From assembly GCA_019925795.1 (NCBI GenBank), contig CM034300.1, forward strand, positions 69,357,021 through 69,421,020: 64,000 nucleotides of DNA. The letters run 5' to 3'. The notes below the pieces were generated by a model, which was given only the letters and a program-made list of their open reading frames with translations, was not told the origin of the DNA and made no database searches. Each line of letters starts with the position of its first letter. The first letter of the stretch is position 1. A program made the translations under genes and the position numbers. Source of the DNA: Dendrobium chrysotoxum (Eukaryota; Streptophyta; Magnoliopsida; Asparagales; Orchidaceae). This document shows, one piece after another, positions 46,601-58,684 of this stretch.

Positions 46601-49600
46601 ATGCTGCTGGAAAGATTAATTTAAATTGAGATTAATGGTCAGAAATATTTTTTTTGATAACTACTGTTCGCCTTCAAAGGCCAGTCAGCAAGACCAAAAG
46701 AGATTATACCAAAAAATAGTACAGTTATGCTTTAAACAAGCTAATAAATAAATAAAACTTTTGGAATTACCATTATTTGTATTTTTATGCAGCATTTTTA
46801 ATGATCACCTAGTCATAATAGACTTCATACATCAAGGTGAAATAAAATATTTCTACTATCTTACAACCTCAATAAACATATCAACGTTAAAAAGTCAAGA
46901 ATCCCATGCCAATATATATGCATATTGTGAAAATTTGCATTCCACGTACATAATTTTTTACGCCATCTGCAACTAGTCATCTATTTTTTAGGAAAAACAA
47001 AACAATTCTTCGTTTTACTCTTGTAAATACCCCACCTCCCCAATTGTTCGGGCCTCCCTCTCCCAAGCCAAGCCACAAGATAGCAAGATTGACTTTGCTA
47101 TATTAGATCACCACTGATGATTATTTACCCTTGAAAATACTCCTCCTCCCCGCCTACTTTGACCTCTATCTCACCATTCCTTTCTCTCTCTCCCCTTGTT
47201 CTCAGGTCTCCTGTCTTTCCCGAATCTCTCTCTACACGTCTCTCTGTGTCCACTTCACAATCCATCCATCACCTATCTCTCAACTTAAAGTTAAACACAG
47301 AACAAGATTGATTCTACCAAATTGATTCTCCATCACTTAATTTTGCAATCTACCATCTTGCTGATGCTAATCTCAACTTTTGACCTCCAAAAATACATCA
47401 ATCTTAAATGTCTCAGATTTATATACATCAACTCTTTGACAGTAATAAAAGATTTTATAGTCAAAGACTGCAATATATGATTCATAAAGAGCACGTTACA
47501 CATAAATGCTAGATAAAAATATGACCGCATTTAAATCCTGACCTTTTCCTCTAGCTTAGCTGTTAGGGAATTGGCTTCCTGCCGTAATGAAAGGGCTTCC
47601 GATGCAGCATCTTTAGACCGATTCAACTGTGCTTCAGTCATCTGCATCTCTTTAGCCAACGCAGATGCCATGACATGAATCTCATCTTTGATATCATTTC
47701 TCTCTGAAATAATTATCTTTTAGAGTGCGACGCAAAAACTGTGTCACAATGCAAAACTTCATAATATTCACCTGAATCCTGCAGGGTTTCTTCCAATTTC
47801 ATTTCAAGTTTGTTTCTTTCAGCAATAAGCTTCTGAATTTGAAGCTCTAGCTCTTCTATCTTGGCCTCATAGCTTGAAATAGAGGTCTTCACAGCATCAA
47901 ATGAATGTGCTTTTGCAGACAGCTCCCTATCTTTTTTAAGTAATTGATTTCTATCGGCCTGCATACATGATTTTAGAAAATCAAATAATAAAACAGGCAA
48001 ACAACGGGCCTTCAGCAATTAAATAGCAAAAGACTACCTGCAAAGGCTCTATCAACCCCTTGTACCGCTCAATTTCAACATTTAAATGCTGGAGTTGGTC
48101 TTTCAGTAAAGTATATGGTTTTGAATGGAGCACATATTTGTCATCCTTCAATTGATTCTAATTGTGGGAGGAAAAAGGGTAAGTTGCATCAACACTTCAA
48201 ATCATTTGAGGCACCACCACCAAAAATTAACCAAAAAGGCAACTTGTATAAATAAAAAACTGGTGAAGCTCAAATCAAGTAACCTCAAGGTCTTCCAATT
48301 GCTTTGACAAGGTTAAATTGTCTTCCCGTGCCTCCTGAAGCTCTAAATCACGATTTGATGCCAACACCTGCCACAAGAAAAAGCAAAAATATTATACTTA
48401 GATATGAGGACTTTCCAACTTTATGCTGGTCAAAGAATATAAACAAAATTAAAAATCCTCTTGGCATGCATTAAGGTACCTTGGCTTCTTCAATAGAATC
48501 TTTCAACTGCCTCAGAGTAATGGTCCTATCTCCATGTCTCCCAGGAGTACTGCTACCATTTATGGAGTTTACAAGTGAATCAGTCATAGCAGATGCCCCT
48601 TTCTTCTGCAGCTGTAAAATAATCAACTTGCGTCGACTTTCCTCAAGCTCGGCCATACTTTCTTCTAGCTCACCTTCATCATGCATAAACAAATTTAAAT
48701 AATTAAACAAAGTAAAGCATGTGCTGACTGATGATGGCATATACTAAATTATCATCAAGAACAAATAAGGGCTATTACTATCAAAATTAAGACAAAAATA
48801 TCAATGTTTCCCTGGTAATGTATTCTGTCAGAAAATTTTCTGGTAACTTATCTGCTTTATTTAATGGTGTATTATCAATTTATACATGCGTAAAAACAAC
48901 AACAACATCAAGCCTTTCTTCCTAGGGTTGGCTATATGAATTATTTTTCTATATTGTGTATTGTTAAGAGTTAGATTCACATTTACATCTAATTAAAAAA
49001 ATGTCATTTCTAATATTTTTTTAACCAAGTCTTTTTATGTGTGCCTCTACCTCTCTTAATATAGGTCAAATCTACTACATCTCTCCCAATCGGGTCATCA
49101 GAAGGCTAAAATTTTATGTGGCCAAACCATCTAAGGCGAGAATCTTATCTGCCAACCCTAGCTACTCCAACCTTTTCACGTATATGCTCGTTTCACATTC
49201 TGTTACTAAGAGAAAAGCCACTCATCCACCTGAGCATCCTCATCTTTGCAACACTTAACTTAGTTTTATGCTTCTTTTTTAATGGCCAACATTCTGCACC
49301 ATAAAGCATTGCAGGTCTCACCGCCATTTAATAGAATTTTCTCTTAAGTTTGAGAGGTGCTTTTCTGTCACACAATAGGCCCAATGCATTCCTCCACTTC
49401 AACCATCCAACTTGAATTCTACTAATAATATCCCCATCTATTTCACCATCATTTTGAAAAATAGACTCAAGATATCTAAAATGTGTATTCTTTTTAACGA
49501 CTTGATTGCCCAAAGTCACAATCCCCAACTAAATCTATTACTACTAAAATTACACTCTATATATTCGATTTTAGATCTACTCAAACGAAAACCTTTATCA

Positions 49601-51611
49601 GCAAAAAGCATACACCAGGTTAAATCCTCTTGAAAATGTCTAATAAAAACATCCATGCCTAAAGCAAAAAGATATGGACTTAAAGCTGATCCTTAAGCAA
49701 TCCAACTGAAATAGGAAAATATTTAGCATAACAACTTGTGTATGAACACAAGTAACAACTCTTGCATACATATCATTAATGACTTGAATATAAGCATTAT
49801 TAACTCATTTATTTTCTAGAACTCTTCATAGCACTTCTCTTGGAACTTTATCATAAGCTTTCTCTAAATCAATAAATATCATATAGATCCTCATTATTCT
49901 CTCCATACTTCTCCATCAAACATCTTAATAAATTTATAGCTTACATAGTAGACCTAACCGGCATGAATCCAATTTGATTTTGAGAAACATTAGTATCACG
50001 TTGTAACCTACGCTCAATAAGTCTCTTCCATTGTTTTAATGTATGACATATTAACTTAATTCCTCTATAATTCGCATACATTTGTGCATCACCTTTATTC
50101 TTAAAAATAAAGACTAACACACTCCTTCTCCACTCATCTGACATCTTTTTAGTCTTCAAAATAAAATTAAAAGGTTTTGCAAGCCAAGAAATTCCTTCAT
50201 CTCCTAAGCATTTTCACACCTCTATTAGAATATCATCAGGTCCAACAGCTTTTCCACATTCCATTTTTTTAACCTTCTTTAACTTCGGTTTTATTAATAT
50301 GACGATAAAAATAAAAATCTATATTTTCATTTAAGGTGCTAAGGTCACTAAAGTCATTACCATGAACACCTCTGGACAAAGTTGATACTGATTTTTATTC
50401 TGAATTGTAATTTGAAATCTATGGCAATAGATAGAACATACCAGATAGACATCAATATCAATGCTAAAGAATTTTCTAATTATTAACCAATAGAGAAGAT
50501 TGTCTTATTTGTCAACTAAATTTCTGTTTATGAAAGCAGAACGATAGAAGAAGATAATAGAATTTTTTAGGGAGGGTGGTGAGGGGAAGAATCATACTTG
50601 AGAGGCGCTTAATCTCAGACTGCTCTTTTGACTTGTTCTCCAGGTAATAATTTATTTCTTCTGCATATTTTTTATGCTTATGGTGGATAATAGCTATGGC
50701 CGCATGAAGATTATGAACCTCCTCTCTCAACGAAGCATCAACCTTCTGCAGTTGTACTATGGTCTCTAGAATAAAAGCAAGAATAAAAGAAAATTGATTA
50801 GCGTTTAAAAGCACAGAAAAAGCATCAACTTGGTTCAGCTTAAGACATCATTTTTTAGAGCAAGAGTTAATAACATTCAAAATTAACAAAAATGTTTTTA
50901 ATATTGCTCTAACCTTTTGAAGATGATGTGCCGTGCAAAACCACTGCTAACCTCTCAGTTTTAAGTTGTTGAGAAACTATCATTTCATCGAGATTTTTCA
51001 TCAAATCCATGGTCCGTGAATGCCGCAATGCAAGAGCATCTTGCACATATTTGATATCTAACCCTACCCCATTGCTCTGAATGGTAGATGTTCTTAAAAG
51101 CCGGCGCAGAAATATCTCTTCTGGTGGGAAAGATGCGAGGATGTCTGGAAGATTAGAAGCAACAAAATATGACTAACGCACAAATCTAATAGGTTAAAAA
51201 AAAATGCTACCATGGAAAGATCACATATAAAACAAAAATAATTATAGGAATTTACAGGACCTTCAACGAAATCTTCATGGTCTAGTTCATGTAAATTTTG
51301 CGGGTTACCACCAGCTCGTATTCCAAGCAGAACCAAGTCATCAACCAGCTATAGTACGGAAATAAAAGGAAAACGACTCAAACAAATAAATAAATAAATA
51401 AAAGAAAGTAATGTTGAGGAAGAGATGACTTTGAAACTGTAGATGTGACCTGATTCCATATTTTGTTTATAGTTATCAAAGTTTGGTCATAAGAGATCTT
51501 CTTCTCTTGTAGCTCTTTGTACTTTTTTTCCAGCTCATGCATTGCCTTCTTTTGAGCCTCTAACTGTTGAACAAGCTGCTGGTTCTGATATTGGAGAGCT
51601 GCAGCATCAGC
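34098..51611 (-). CDS. HUB2: HUB2/BRE1-like RING E3 ubiquitin ligase (histone H2B mono-ubiquitination), first exon not found
   Basis: Eighteen minus-strand exons: 51450-51611, 51261-51348, 50914-51144, 50598-50765, 48480-48673, 48284-48367, 48038-48157, 47772-47958, 47543-47703, 46487-46558, 46236-46312, 44002-44196, 43502-43574, 43347-43433, 34864-35001, 34576-34778, 34315-34477, 34098-34229. They total 2535 nt, chain in frame and give 844 aa plus stop TGA. The protein is almost entirely coiled coil and ends in a C3HC4 RING (CGVC, KCFH, LFCNPC, CPGC). Segments such as LVDDLVLLGIRAGG, ELRVKAANEAEAACQQRL, TIGQAYEDMQTQ and LKCGVCFDRPKE point to HUB2 rather than HUB1. In plants HUB1 and HUB2 act together in the nucleus to mono-ubiquitinate H2B in chromatin. 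HUB2 is ~880-900 aa, so ~35-45 N-terminal residues are missing. Two donors are weak (GTCTGT at 43346, GTCCTG at 51260). Confidence 0.9.
36195..37380 (-). pseudogene. Ty1/copia RT-RNase H remnant
   Basis: Read leftward, pieces are MEEEIFIGIPSGF (37309), LVYVSDIILTGND at about 37100, KDVGRLKYFLGIEVA, GILISQQKYINDLKETG, then RNase H pieces LHCDNKSTISIAHNPV, HDRTKHIEVDIHFIKEKL. The catalytic YVDD box reads YVSD. Frames are broken between pieces. A purine tract TTGAGGGGGAGAATT (complement of 36150-36166) could be the polypurine tract. TGTTAGAGCAATTATGC read leftward from about 36022 could begin a 3' LTR. Upstream domains (gag, integrase) were not found. Confidence 0.82.
37660..38110. repeat. Low-complexity TAATTAATTA tract
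   Basis: About 450 bp are built almost wholly from TAATTA, TAATTATAATTAA and similar words, with hardly any G or C. It separates two GC-rich blocks. Confidence 0.9.
38173..38550. repeat. Degenerate GC-rich tandem repeat, ~121-132 bp unit
   Basis: Units begin GGGAGAAAGTTAC (38173), GGGAGAAAGTTAC (38305) and GGGAGGAAGTTAAC (38426). Each continues with CAG..A..GAGC/GAGTTCC, GTCGT...CTTCCGATC and CGTCGTCGA/GTCGTCGAAC. Overlapping frames are open on both strands here, including 231 codons on minus at 38211-38906. I judge this a repeat composition effect. Confidence 0.7.
40681..40933. repeat. Pair of ~80-bp direct repeats
   Basis: GACTACTTCGAGCTGTGAGG at 40683 and GACTACTTCGGGCTGTGGGG at 40857 start two copies. 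They share GCTAAGTGTCCTAAGGAGGC, GTCCTCGAG, TGATGGCACAATGCCA-like sequence and CGAAC. Spacing is about 173 bp. A weaker relative (GGCCTACGAGGCTA...CAAGGAGGA) lies near 41053. Confidence 0.85.
48894..50400 (-). mobile_element. LINE (RTE-like) remnant in a HUB2 intron
   Basis: Read leftward: WRRSVLVFIFKNKGDAQMY, NYRGIKLICHTLKQWKRLIE, QNQIGFMPVRSTM (49941-50159), then GEIDGDIISRIQVGWLKWRN and DRKAPLKLKRKFY (49328-49528), and finally a CAAC-rich tail, AACAACAACAACATCAAGCC, at 48894-48914. It is the same family as 25000-26983, in the sense orientation of the host gene. Frames are broken. No TSD was found, so the 5' boundary is approximate. Confidence 0.85.
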
Positions 51612-53319
51612 CTGAAGTTTAAAGCCTCAGCATAGGGTCTTAACAAAGTTAGGTGTGAAATAGTTAAAAACAATGAAAAGTTGAAACAATTAATAAGAGT
51701 ATCTATGAAAAACTAGACAATAACAAAACGTCAAAGCTTGGAGCAGCAAAACAAAAGCTAGTTCCATATAGAGATAATAAAAAAAACATAAGATGGCTTC
51801 CAAGGATTAATGAGGCCTGATAAAACTGGGATTAATGAGGCCTGATAAAACTGGGAGCTGAAACAAAACTAACAAAGATAAAAAATGATTATTATAATAA
51901 AAAAATATGACAAATATATAAGAATATATACTGCACTGACACTTGCTAACAATGAACCATGTTGTGTCGGAGACACCATATGTGTGTCCAATTAAGAAAA
52001 TAACAAACACGCATTCTAAAATATTTTTCATGAATAATATATTTCAACTGCAAAAAGAAGATTACAAAAATAACTTAACATGTCTGTGCTCCTTTATTTT
52101 AAAATATATTACTTAGATAATTTTATAGCCCCTAATACTAATTTTAATTTCCTTATTCTGCTCTATTTTCTAATATTTTTTCTAAAATGTTATTTTTTAT
52201 TTTTTTTGCAAATAATTACTTTTCTCAAGTTCAAGATAATCCATAATATCATGTGACTATTTTTTTTAATTGAGCTTAAGATATTTAATAAATTTAAATA
52301 TACTACTTTCTAATAATAATTGAAATAAATTTATTATTATATGAATTCATTTCATATTTATTTAATTTATATAATTACTATATAATTTTTCAATTATTCT
52401 GATATAATATTATATAATCGTAATGCGTGTCTATATCCTATATTTCCAATAATAAATGTATACCATGTCATACCATGTCCTTATCTTAATGTCTGCATCC
52501 GTGCATCATTAATAAGAATAGAACTGATAGAGAATGCAATATCTAATGAATCAATAAACTTATAATAACAATTTGCATGCAAATCTTTGACCAGAACTTA
52601 CCTTTATGTAGCATTGTAACACTACTAGAAAGTGGATTTGAAATTGTCCATCATCCTACTCAAGTTGCGTGAAATATATTAAGCTTAAATCCTATAGCTA
52701 ACCTACATTTGTTGGTGCTAAACAATGCATTCCCCTTGACAATTCAAAAGGTCATTGACTTTAAAACCTTATTTAAAGGAATAACAACTAACAAGTCCCA
52801 ATTTTTCTTTCCCTTGACTCTGAAATCTCATCATTCACAACCAGCAGTATTAGTGAGAATGAACACTGATTATGATGTGATTTTCCAAACCATAAACAAA
52901 CTCCTAGAACCTCCACGCAACTTCAATGCAAAGTACAGTATGCATACATTAGTTGTTGTTCTTATGCGCTATATTCCTTTTCTTTATTCTACACCTTCAT
53001 TTTCCCGTTAACCTCTGATAGATCACTCATACATACGCTTCTCAATATTGCTTGGGATACTTCTCTCAACGCTTACAAGTTATTTTCCCACTTCCCTTTC
53101 TGTTACTTCTTTCTCCGATTTCTTTATTTTCTTTCATGTCACCTCAATAGCGATTTTGGCTCTGTTACAACTGATATAATTTCCTAGCGGCTTGCTGCAG
53201 CTGAGTTAATAATTTGCACGTGTTCATTTGGCTCTGTTACAGCAAGAATAATCTCCTAGTAGTTTGCTACAGCTGACTTAATAATATGCATGTCTTCCTA
53301 AATCCAAATAGTCTAAATA
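51612..53319. other. Upstream/intron-1 DNA of the HUB2-like gene
   Basis: The acceptor TTCAG at 51612 shows that another exon must lie to the right. I could not find it in this stretch or further right. The DNA is AT-rich. A direct duplication, TGAGGCCTGATAAAACTGGGA, occurs twice around 51810-51860. Frames such as 52709-53011 show no recognisable domain. Confidence 0.4.
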
Positions 53320-54107
53320 CATATACATATGGACATAAGTGTGTAAGTAAGCCAAGTCAGCTCAAATTCCAACTCGCTAACAAGCTCACAAGTCAAGCTT
53401 ATGAAGCCGTGAGATCGAGCTCACATTACAACTCATATATTAAACGAGCTAGAGTAAAGCTTGATAAGGCTTAACTCATTGCCTCACGAGTTAACTTGAT
53501 TAGAAATCCTAAATCATGTGCTTTAAGTTAAAATTAATTCAAGATTAAAAAGAAAAATATTCCATCTCGGATCAGCCACAAGCTCACAAATTGGTTCCAT
53601 CGATGCCTTTTTCAACCTACAGTGAACCCCCGCCACTACTTCCTCACTTCTAGTGTCGTAAATATCTTCTCCAGCAAGCTCTCATTACATCTTCCTCGGC
53701 AACTGTTGTTGGTATCATCAATACCTTAACCAATGAGCTCCCATCATTAATTTTTGGGAACTTATCCCTTTTATACCTTTTTCCAGTGAGCTCCAACCGT
53801 GACCTAATCAATTGCCGCCATTGGTCTCATCAATACATGCACTAAAAAGTTCCCACTTTGACTTTCTAACCGCTTGTTCCATCACCAACGAGCCCCTATC
53901 ACAACTTTATAGCTTCACTAGCATCAATGTTTTGGCAAAACACAAGCTCTCGAGTCGAGCTTGAGCTACAAGGTGAGAGCTTGAGCTGCAAGTTGATAAG
54001 ATTAGCCAAGCTCGAGCACGAGTTTGAGCCCGAGCCTACTATGAAATAGACAAGCATAGCTCAAGTTAGCTATGACTTGAGCTCAACTCAGCTCGTTTAC
54101 ACCCCTA
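53320..54107. repeat. GAGC-rich dispersed repeat, copy 2
   Basis: AAGCTCACAAG, CGAGCTC, AGCTCGAGCACGAG and GAGCCCGAGCC words are dense. The end is CAGCTCGTTTACACCCCTA. It is related in style to 2150-3066. No coding was recognised. Confidence 0.45.
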
Positions 54108-55610
54108 TCAATAGGAAAGAGAGAAGGAACTCAGTCAAGTATAAAAAAGTTGAATTCACTCAATATACAAGCTTGATCCATAAATATGCTATATCCTCTC
54201 TTCTATGTTTTTCAAACTCCGATAAAAAGGCAAGTTATATTCAACTGTTAGTCTGAGCATCAATATCTTCAATATTATGCTATCAAAATTTTTGTTGATA
54301 AAAAATCATGTGATATGACTAGAGTATGTTTACTTGAAATGTACTCAACTTTTTTTTTATCAAAAATCCTATAAATTATAATTTTCAGTACATTATTCTC
54401 CTATCTAACAAGAAAATAAACTCAATATCCTAAACATTTTATGCCATGGGTTGGCGGAAGCCATTCCTGTTTGCTCGTTGACAACATCATTAAATCAAAG
54501 AGAAAGGGGGATGAAAGCGAAGTACTTATCCAAAGGAGGTTTGCAAAATTTCAGGGGCCTAATGTTAATAGAAAAATTCAGGTAAGCACATATAGTTTCA
54601 GCTGCTTCAGCTCTGAACATTAATACATTGTAAAGGTACTGTGGTGCATTTTAGTAAGATAATGGATAGAATAATTTTCAAAGTTTAAACCAAAACATTT
54701 TGGCATACTGCCTTTTGCCAAGCAAGACTTCATTGGCACAATGAAGATGTGACATAAGAAGTGAGAAAAAGCTTAAAATAGTCCCCAAACTCTTAAAAAA
54801 TGCCCAATTTAATCTCAAAATTTCATACCACCCCAATTTAGTCCTTAACTATTAAAAAATGATCCAATTTGATCCCCTGTTAGAATATCTGCTAGGTTTT
54901 ATGGAAGAAGCCACATGTATCCCAATATTCCCTAGTAAAAACATATTCATTTCTATTTTTTCTTTTACAAAGCAGCTTACGTTGTTAACCCACACGTTGC
55001 TGGAGACAAACTAGTAATTCTCCACACTGCAAGAGTTGCGACTACGAGAGCTACAAGATAGCGAGTGGAGAAGGTATTCTCCACAATTGTTTTTGTGCAA
55101 GATCAACATATACAATCACCCGTAAGGTTTTGTTGATTCTACTGTAAGCCGTGACGTATAACACATTGAAGTATCGTTCTGCAAGATTTGACGAGTAGGA
55201 AATGTCAATCTACTCTGATCGTGATTTAGGGCATGCAACCACAAAAGCTTCATCCAGGACAGGTACATGTTCTACGTCCCTTTTCATCATTCAACTTTTG
55301 GATTTCCTAGTTTAGCCATTTACATCTCCTTGTTTCAACACGTGTCTTCTAACTGAGGGGTGGTTGTATTTAATTTGGCATTTTAGTTGTATCCACCTAA
55401 CCATTTTCCCTCTATTTCCCTTTTCTAGTCACAACTTTTGATTCTTATCATGCTTGTTGATTTGTATATCTAAACTGTAACTTATACCAGGGCCCTTGTC
55501 TTCACTGCTAGCAAGTTGTTTCTATACTCGCTAGGCCATCCTACTGTAACTGATGCCAAGAATTGACATTGCTAGAAATCCACATATAATTATAACCTAA
55601 TGTTTTTTTC

Positions 55611-55685
<75 letters not shown>

Positions 55686-56616
55686 GATTGGACACTTATT
55701 GCTTTTATAAGAATTCAAAATTGCTGAATTTAACTTGTAATTTTAAGCCAAATATTCAAGTATTTCCATATTCAACTTATTTTGGATCTTTCTAGGATAA
55801 GAATATGACCACTGAGGCATGAAAAACATTATTGAAATATTTTAATAAAAATTGATATGTGTTCTGCATCCCTTTTTTTGGTCATTGAAGGCTTATATGT
55901 GTTTCAACCATTTTTTTTCATGCAATACATTTGAGGTCACTAAGGGTGATCAATGAGAAGAAATACCATCGACCATCAATATGGATTTTTTTAGAGGGAA
56001 AGTGTGCTTGTTGGTATTTTCTTTTAGATTTTGCAGTAGAATTTTATTTCGAATTGCATTGTTCAATATTGGTATGTATTTTACTAGTCAAACAAGAAAT
56101 GATGGATTATGGGCAATAGTTTCTAAATGGCTTGATTACTCGAATTTCTTACCATTTTTTTGTGTTATGTTTAAATCTACTGTTGCTGATTTGGCAAATT
56201 CTGTTGATAAGGATGGGGAGGCCAATGAAATGGGTATTTTTTATGACGATGAAGAGGATGAGAACTATGAATATAACTTATCAGATGTAGTAAGAAGTTT
56301 ATAAACAATGGTTATCAGATATGTGAGGATGATGAGTTATTTGAAAACAATGTACCGTCTGCTAAATTTATAGACAGGGCAAAGAGGGAAGGAATATATT
56401 GGAGGAAAAAATAAAAAATCGAAAAGGAATTAATGCGAAATTGACTGTGTTGATTTCAATGATGAAACTAGTGTTCTTAGTATCGACGAGGATAACCATA
56501 CAAGATGGGCAGTGTCCAATCTAAAGTGATTGTGAGAGTCTAGAATTTGAAAAAGGGACGTTATTCACTAGTAAGAAATAATTTTAAAAAGTTGTGTAGA
56601 ACAAGCCAATTATAAG
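54108..56616. other. Unassigned DNA with a TG/AG microsatellite
   Basis: A compound (TG)n(AG)n microsatellite covers 55612-55682. At 54776-54890 the phrase CCCAATTTA/CCAATTTGATC recurs in a manner common to plant MULE-type repeats, without fixable ends. A frame at 55981-56304 contains an acidic stretch (DDEEDENYEYN) but no recognised domain. The frame at 54441-54623 is likewise unrecognised. Confidence 0.4.
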
Positions 56617-56849
56617 CATAATTTTAAAAACCGAACCGGACCGGCCAGTTCAACTGTGAACCGGTCAGATGTCCAGTCCGATCCAGCTTAAAAATCGGCT
56701 TCACATCAAATAGGGCTGAACCGGCAAAAACCGGTGGTTCAACCGATACTGTTGAACCGATCCAGGTTGGGAAGAACCAACCAGTTCTATACAAAATTTA
56801 TTTTTGTTTTAATTAAATTATAAATAATATATTTTAATTTATTAAATTC

Positions 56850-57711
56850 AATGTTTAAAATTGCGTAATCGGGTATTGAGGCGTTTTTCGTTTGTGAGGC
56901 GAGGCGTAAGCCTCAAGGCGTTTTGAGGCGTAAGCCTCAAAATCAAAAGATTGCGTAAACATAAAATGATAATTTTTTTATATACTAATGAGTAAAAAAT
57001 ATAAAACATAAAAATGCACAAGATACGAAGTGAAATCAAAATATCCCAATAATAAGACAATATGAAATATAGTTCAACTTAAATTCTATCTTTCCCAAAT
57101 CACAGTATTCTTTTCGTTAACATATAATTTCAAAAAAAATGGCAATGACATATACAAAAGAAGAAGCAACTAACACTAACATCTATTACTAAAGATGATG
57201 AATACAACAAATATGCCGGGCAGCCGGGGGTCCAAGGGGGCGCTGCCCCCTGGCGGGGTTCGACATGTACCTAGCAGTACCGAGCATGTACCTAGCAGTA
57301 CCGAGCATGTACCGAGCAGTACCGAGCATGTACCGAGCGGTACCGAGCATTGTTGTACCGAGTGGTACCAAGCAGTACCAAGTGGTACCGAGCAGTACCG
57401 AGCATGTACCAAGCGGTACCGAGCATTGTTGTACCAAGTGGTACCGAGCAATACCAAGTGATACCGAGCATGTACCTAGCGATATCGAGCAATACCAAGT
57501 GGTACCGAGTAGACAGACCGAATAGATATATATTAGGTTAGGATTTTGTTTTTAATTTTAAGAGGCGAACGCCTCTAAAACATGAGGCGAGGCGCGCCTC
57601 AGTGAACTTGAGGCGTACGCCTCAATGCCAGCTCTCATTGCGTAGGCTTTGAGACTTAAAAGTTTAAAATTGCGCTAAGGCGCGCCTCTTATTGCGCAAT
57701 TTTAAACCATG
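56850..57711. mobile_element. Nested MULE-like element with 9-bp TSD
   Basis: ATTAAATTC occurs at 56841-56849 and at 57712-57720 exactly. The ends AATGTTTAAAATTGCG and, inverted, CATGGTTTAAAATTGCG agree. Beyond them both sides carry GAGGCG/CGCCTC words (GAGGCGTAAGCCTCA at left, GAGGCGTACGCCTCA at right). The centre is a GTACCGAGCA minisatellite preceded by a GC palindrome. There is no transposase. Confidence 0.88.
57219..57515. repeat. GTACCGAGCA minisatellite with GC palindrome
   Basis: GGGGGCGCTGCCCCC at 57237-57251 is a perfect odd-length palindrome. It is followed by many decamer-like units (GTACCGAGCA, GTACCTAGCA, TGTACCGAGC, GTACCAAGTG). Several frames are open through the array on both strands and read simple repeats (Val-Pro-Ser and Leu-Gly-Thr types). 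They are not genes. Confidence 0.85.
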
Positions 57712-58012
57712 ATTAAATTCTTTTAAAAATTTTAAATATTTTTATTAAACATGGAGATTAATTATGCCATAATATATACTTGTCATATCACATAATGTGT
57801 TTTATTATAAAATGTGTGTATTTCACTCTATATAAAGAGGTAAAGACAACTATCTCAAACTCCCCTATGATATGGGACTAAAACAGTTGCATGAATACTA
57901 CATGAGTTAGAATGAGAATTTGGGCTTGGTTGGGCTGTGAATTTGGGCTAGCTGGGCTATGAATTTGGGCTGGTTGAGCTGTAAATTTTTTTAATGTGTA
58001 TTATATATTTAT

Positions 58013-58055
58013 ATATTCCCCCCGTAGTGGGATAAAGCCTTGATGTTGTTGTAGT
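58013..58055 (+). mobile_element. 43-bp LINE 3'-end insertion
   Basis: TGTATTATATATTTAT (57997-58012) and TGTATTATAAATTTAT (58056-58071) differ at one base. The insert contains GTAGTGGGATAAAGCCTTG followed by ATGTTGTTGTAG, the shared LINE 3' end. The AT-rich flanks make the TSD less certain than the others. Confidence 0.6.
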
Positions 58056-58684
58056 TGTATTATAAATTTATTATAATGTATATTATAAAAATTAATAATA
58101 TAAATTTTTAATATTATAAAGTTATATATTATATTAAATATTATTCTTATCATAAATTTGTTATAATGTATATTATAAAAATCTCATTTATTATCACTAT
58201 AATTAAATGTAAAAGTTAAATATAATTAAACTATTAGTATGAATAATTTAATTAAACTATATGTCTAATAATTTAATTATAGTATATAATTACATTCATC
58301 ATTTCAATTTAATTAAATTATTTAATAATTTAATTATATTGAAAGATAATATGTGATAAACTGCTAAAAAATACAAAGTTTAAATTATTAGAATTATGAG
58401 ATTTAAAGTTAAACTGTCATAATTATTATGTTAATTTTATTAATTTTTCATAATATTATATTTATTACGTCATCCGGTTCGACCCCAATTCGACCAGTCC
58501 TGTGAACCTCTTCTTCTTTCAGTTCGTTGTCCGATTCAGTTTTCACAATCCAAATTATAAGGGAAAAACAACAAATTTCTCAAAAAATAACAAAAGACAA
58601 TGCAAAGTTATTTGTAGGAGATCTAATTATTCGTTTAAGGGAAGTCATTCATGACAGGTTTGATCATTGCAAGAGCATACATGT

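Larger units (their letters stand above)
56617..58552. mobile_element. MULE-like element with AACCGG ends and 9-bp TSD
   Basis: AATTATAAG flanks both sides (56608-56616 and 58553-58561). The left end TTTTAAAAACCGAACCGGAC is matched by the complement of the right end, GTGAAAACTGAATCGGAC. AACCGG words fill both subterminal regions. A 9-bp TSD indicates Mutator-like. No transposase is seen. A second MULE-like element and a LINE stub are inserted inside. Confidence 0.75.

Noticed and set aside
54776..55405. Possible TIR element with CCCAATTTA / TAATTTGGCATTTTA arms
   Set aside because: Arms match only loosely and no TSD was found, so it is mentioned only as unassigned repeat-like DNA.
55981..56304. 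107-codon frame with an acidic stretch
   Set aside because: No domain, no supporting exons and AT-rich low-quality coding; left as unassigned.
57176..57541. Several overlapping open frames of 63-93 codons
   Set aside because: All read through the GTACCGAGCA array as simple peptide repeats in multiple frames on both strands.
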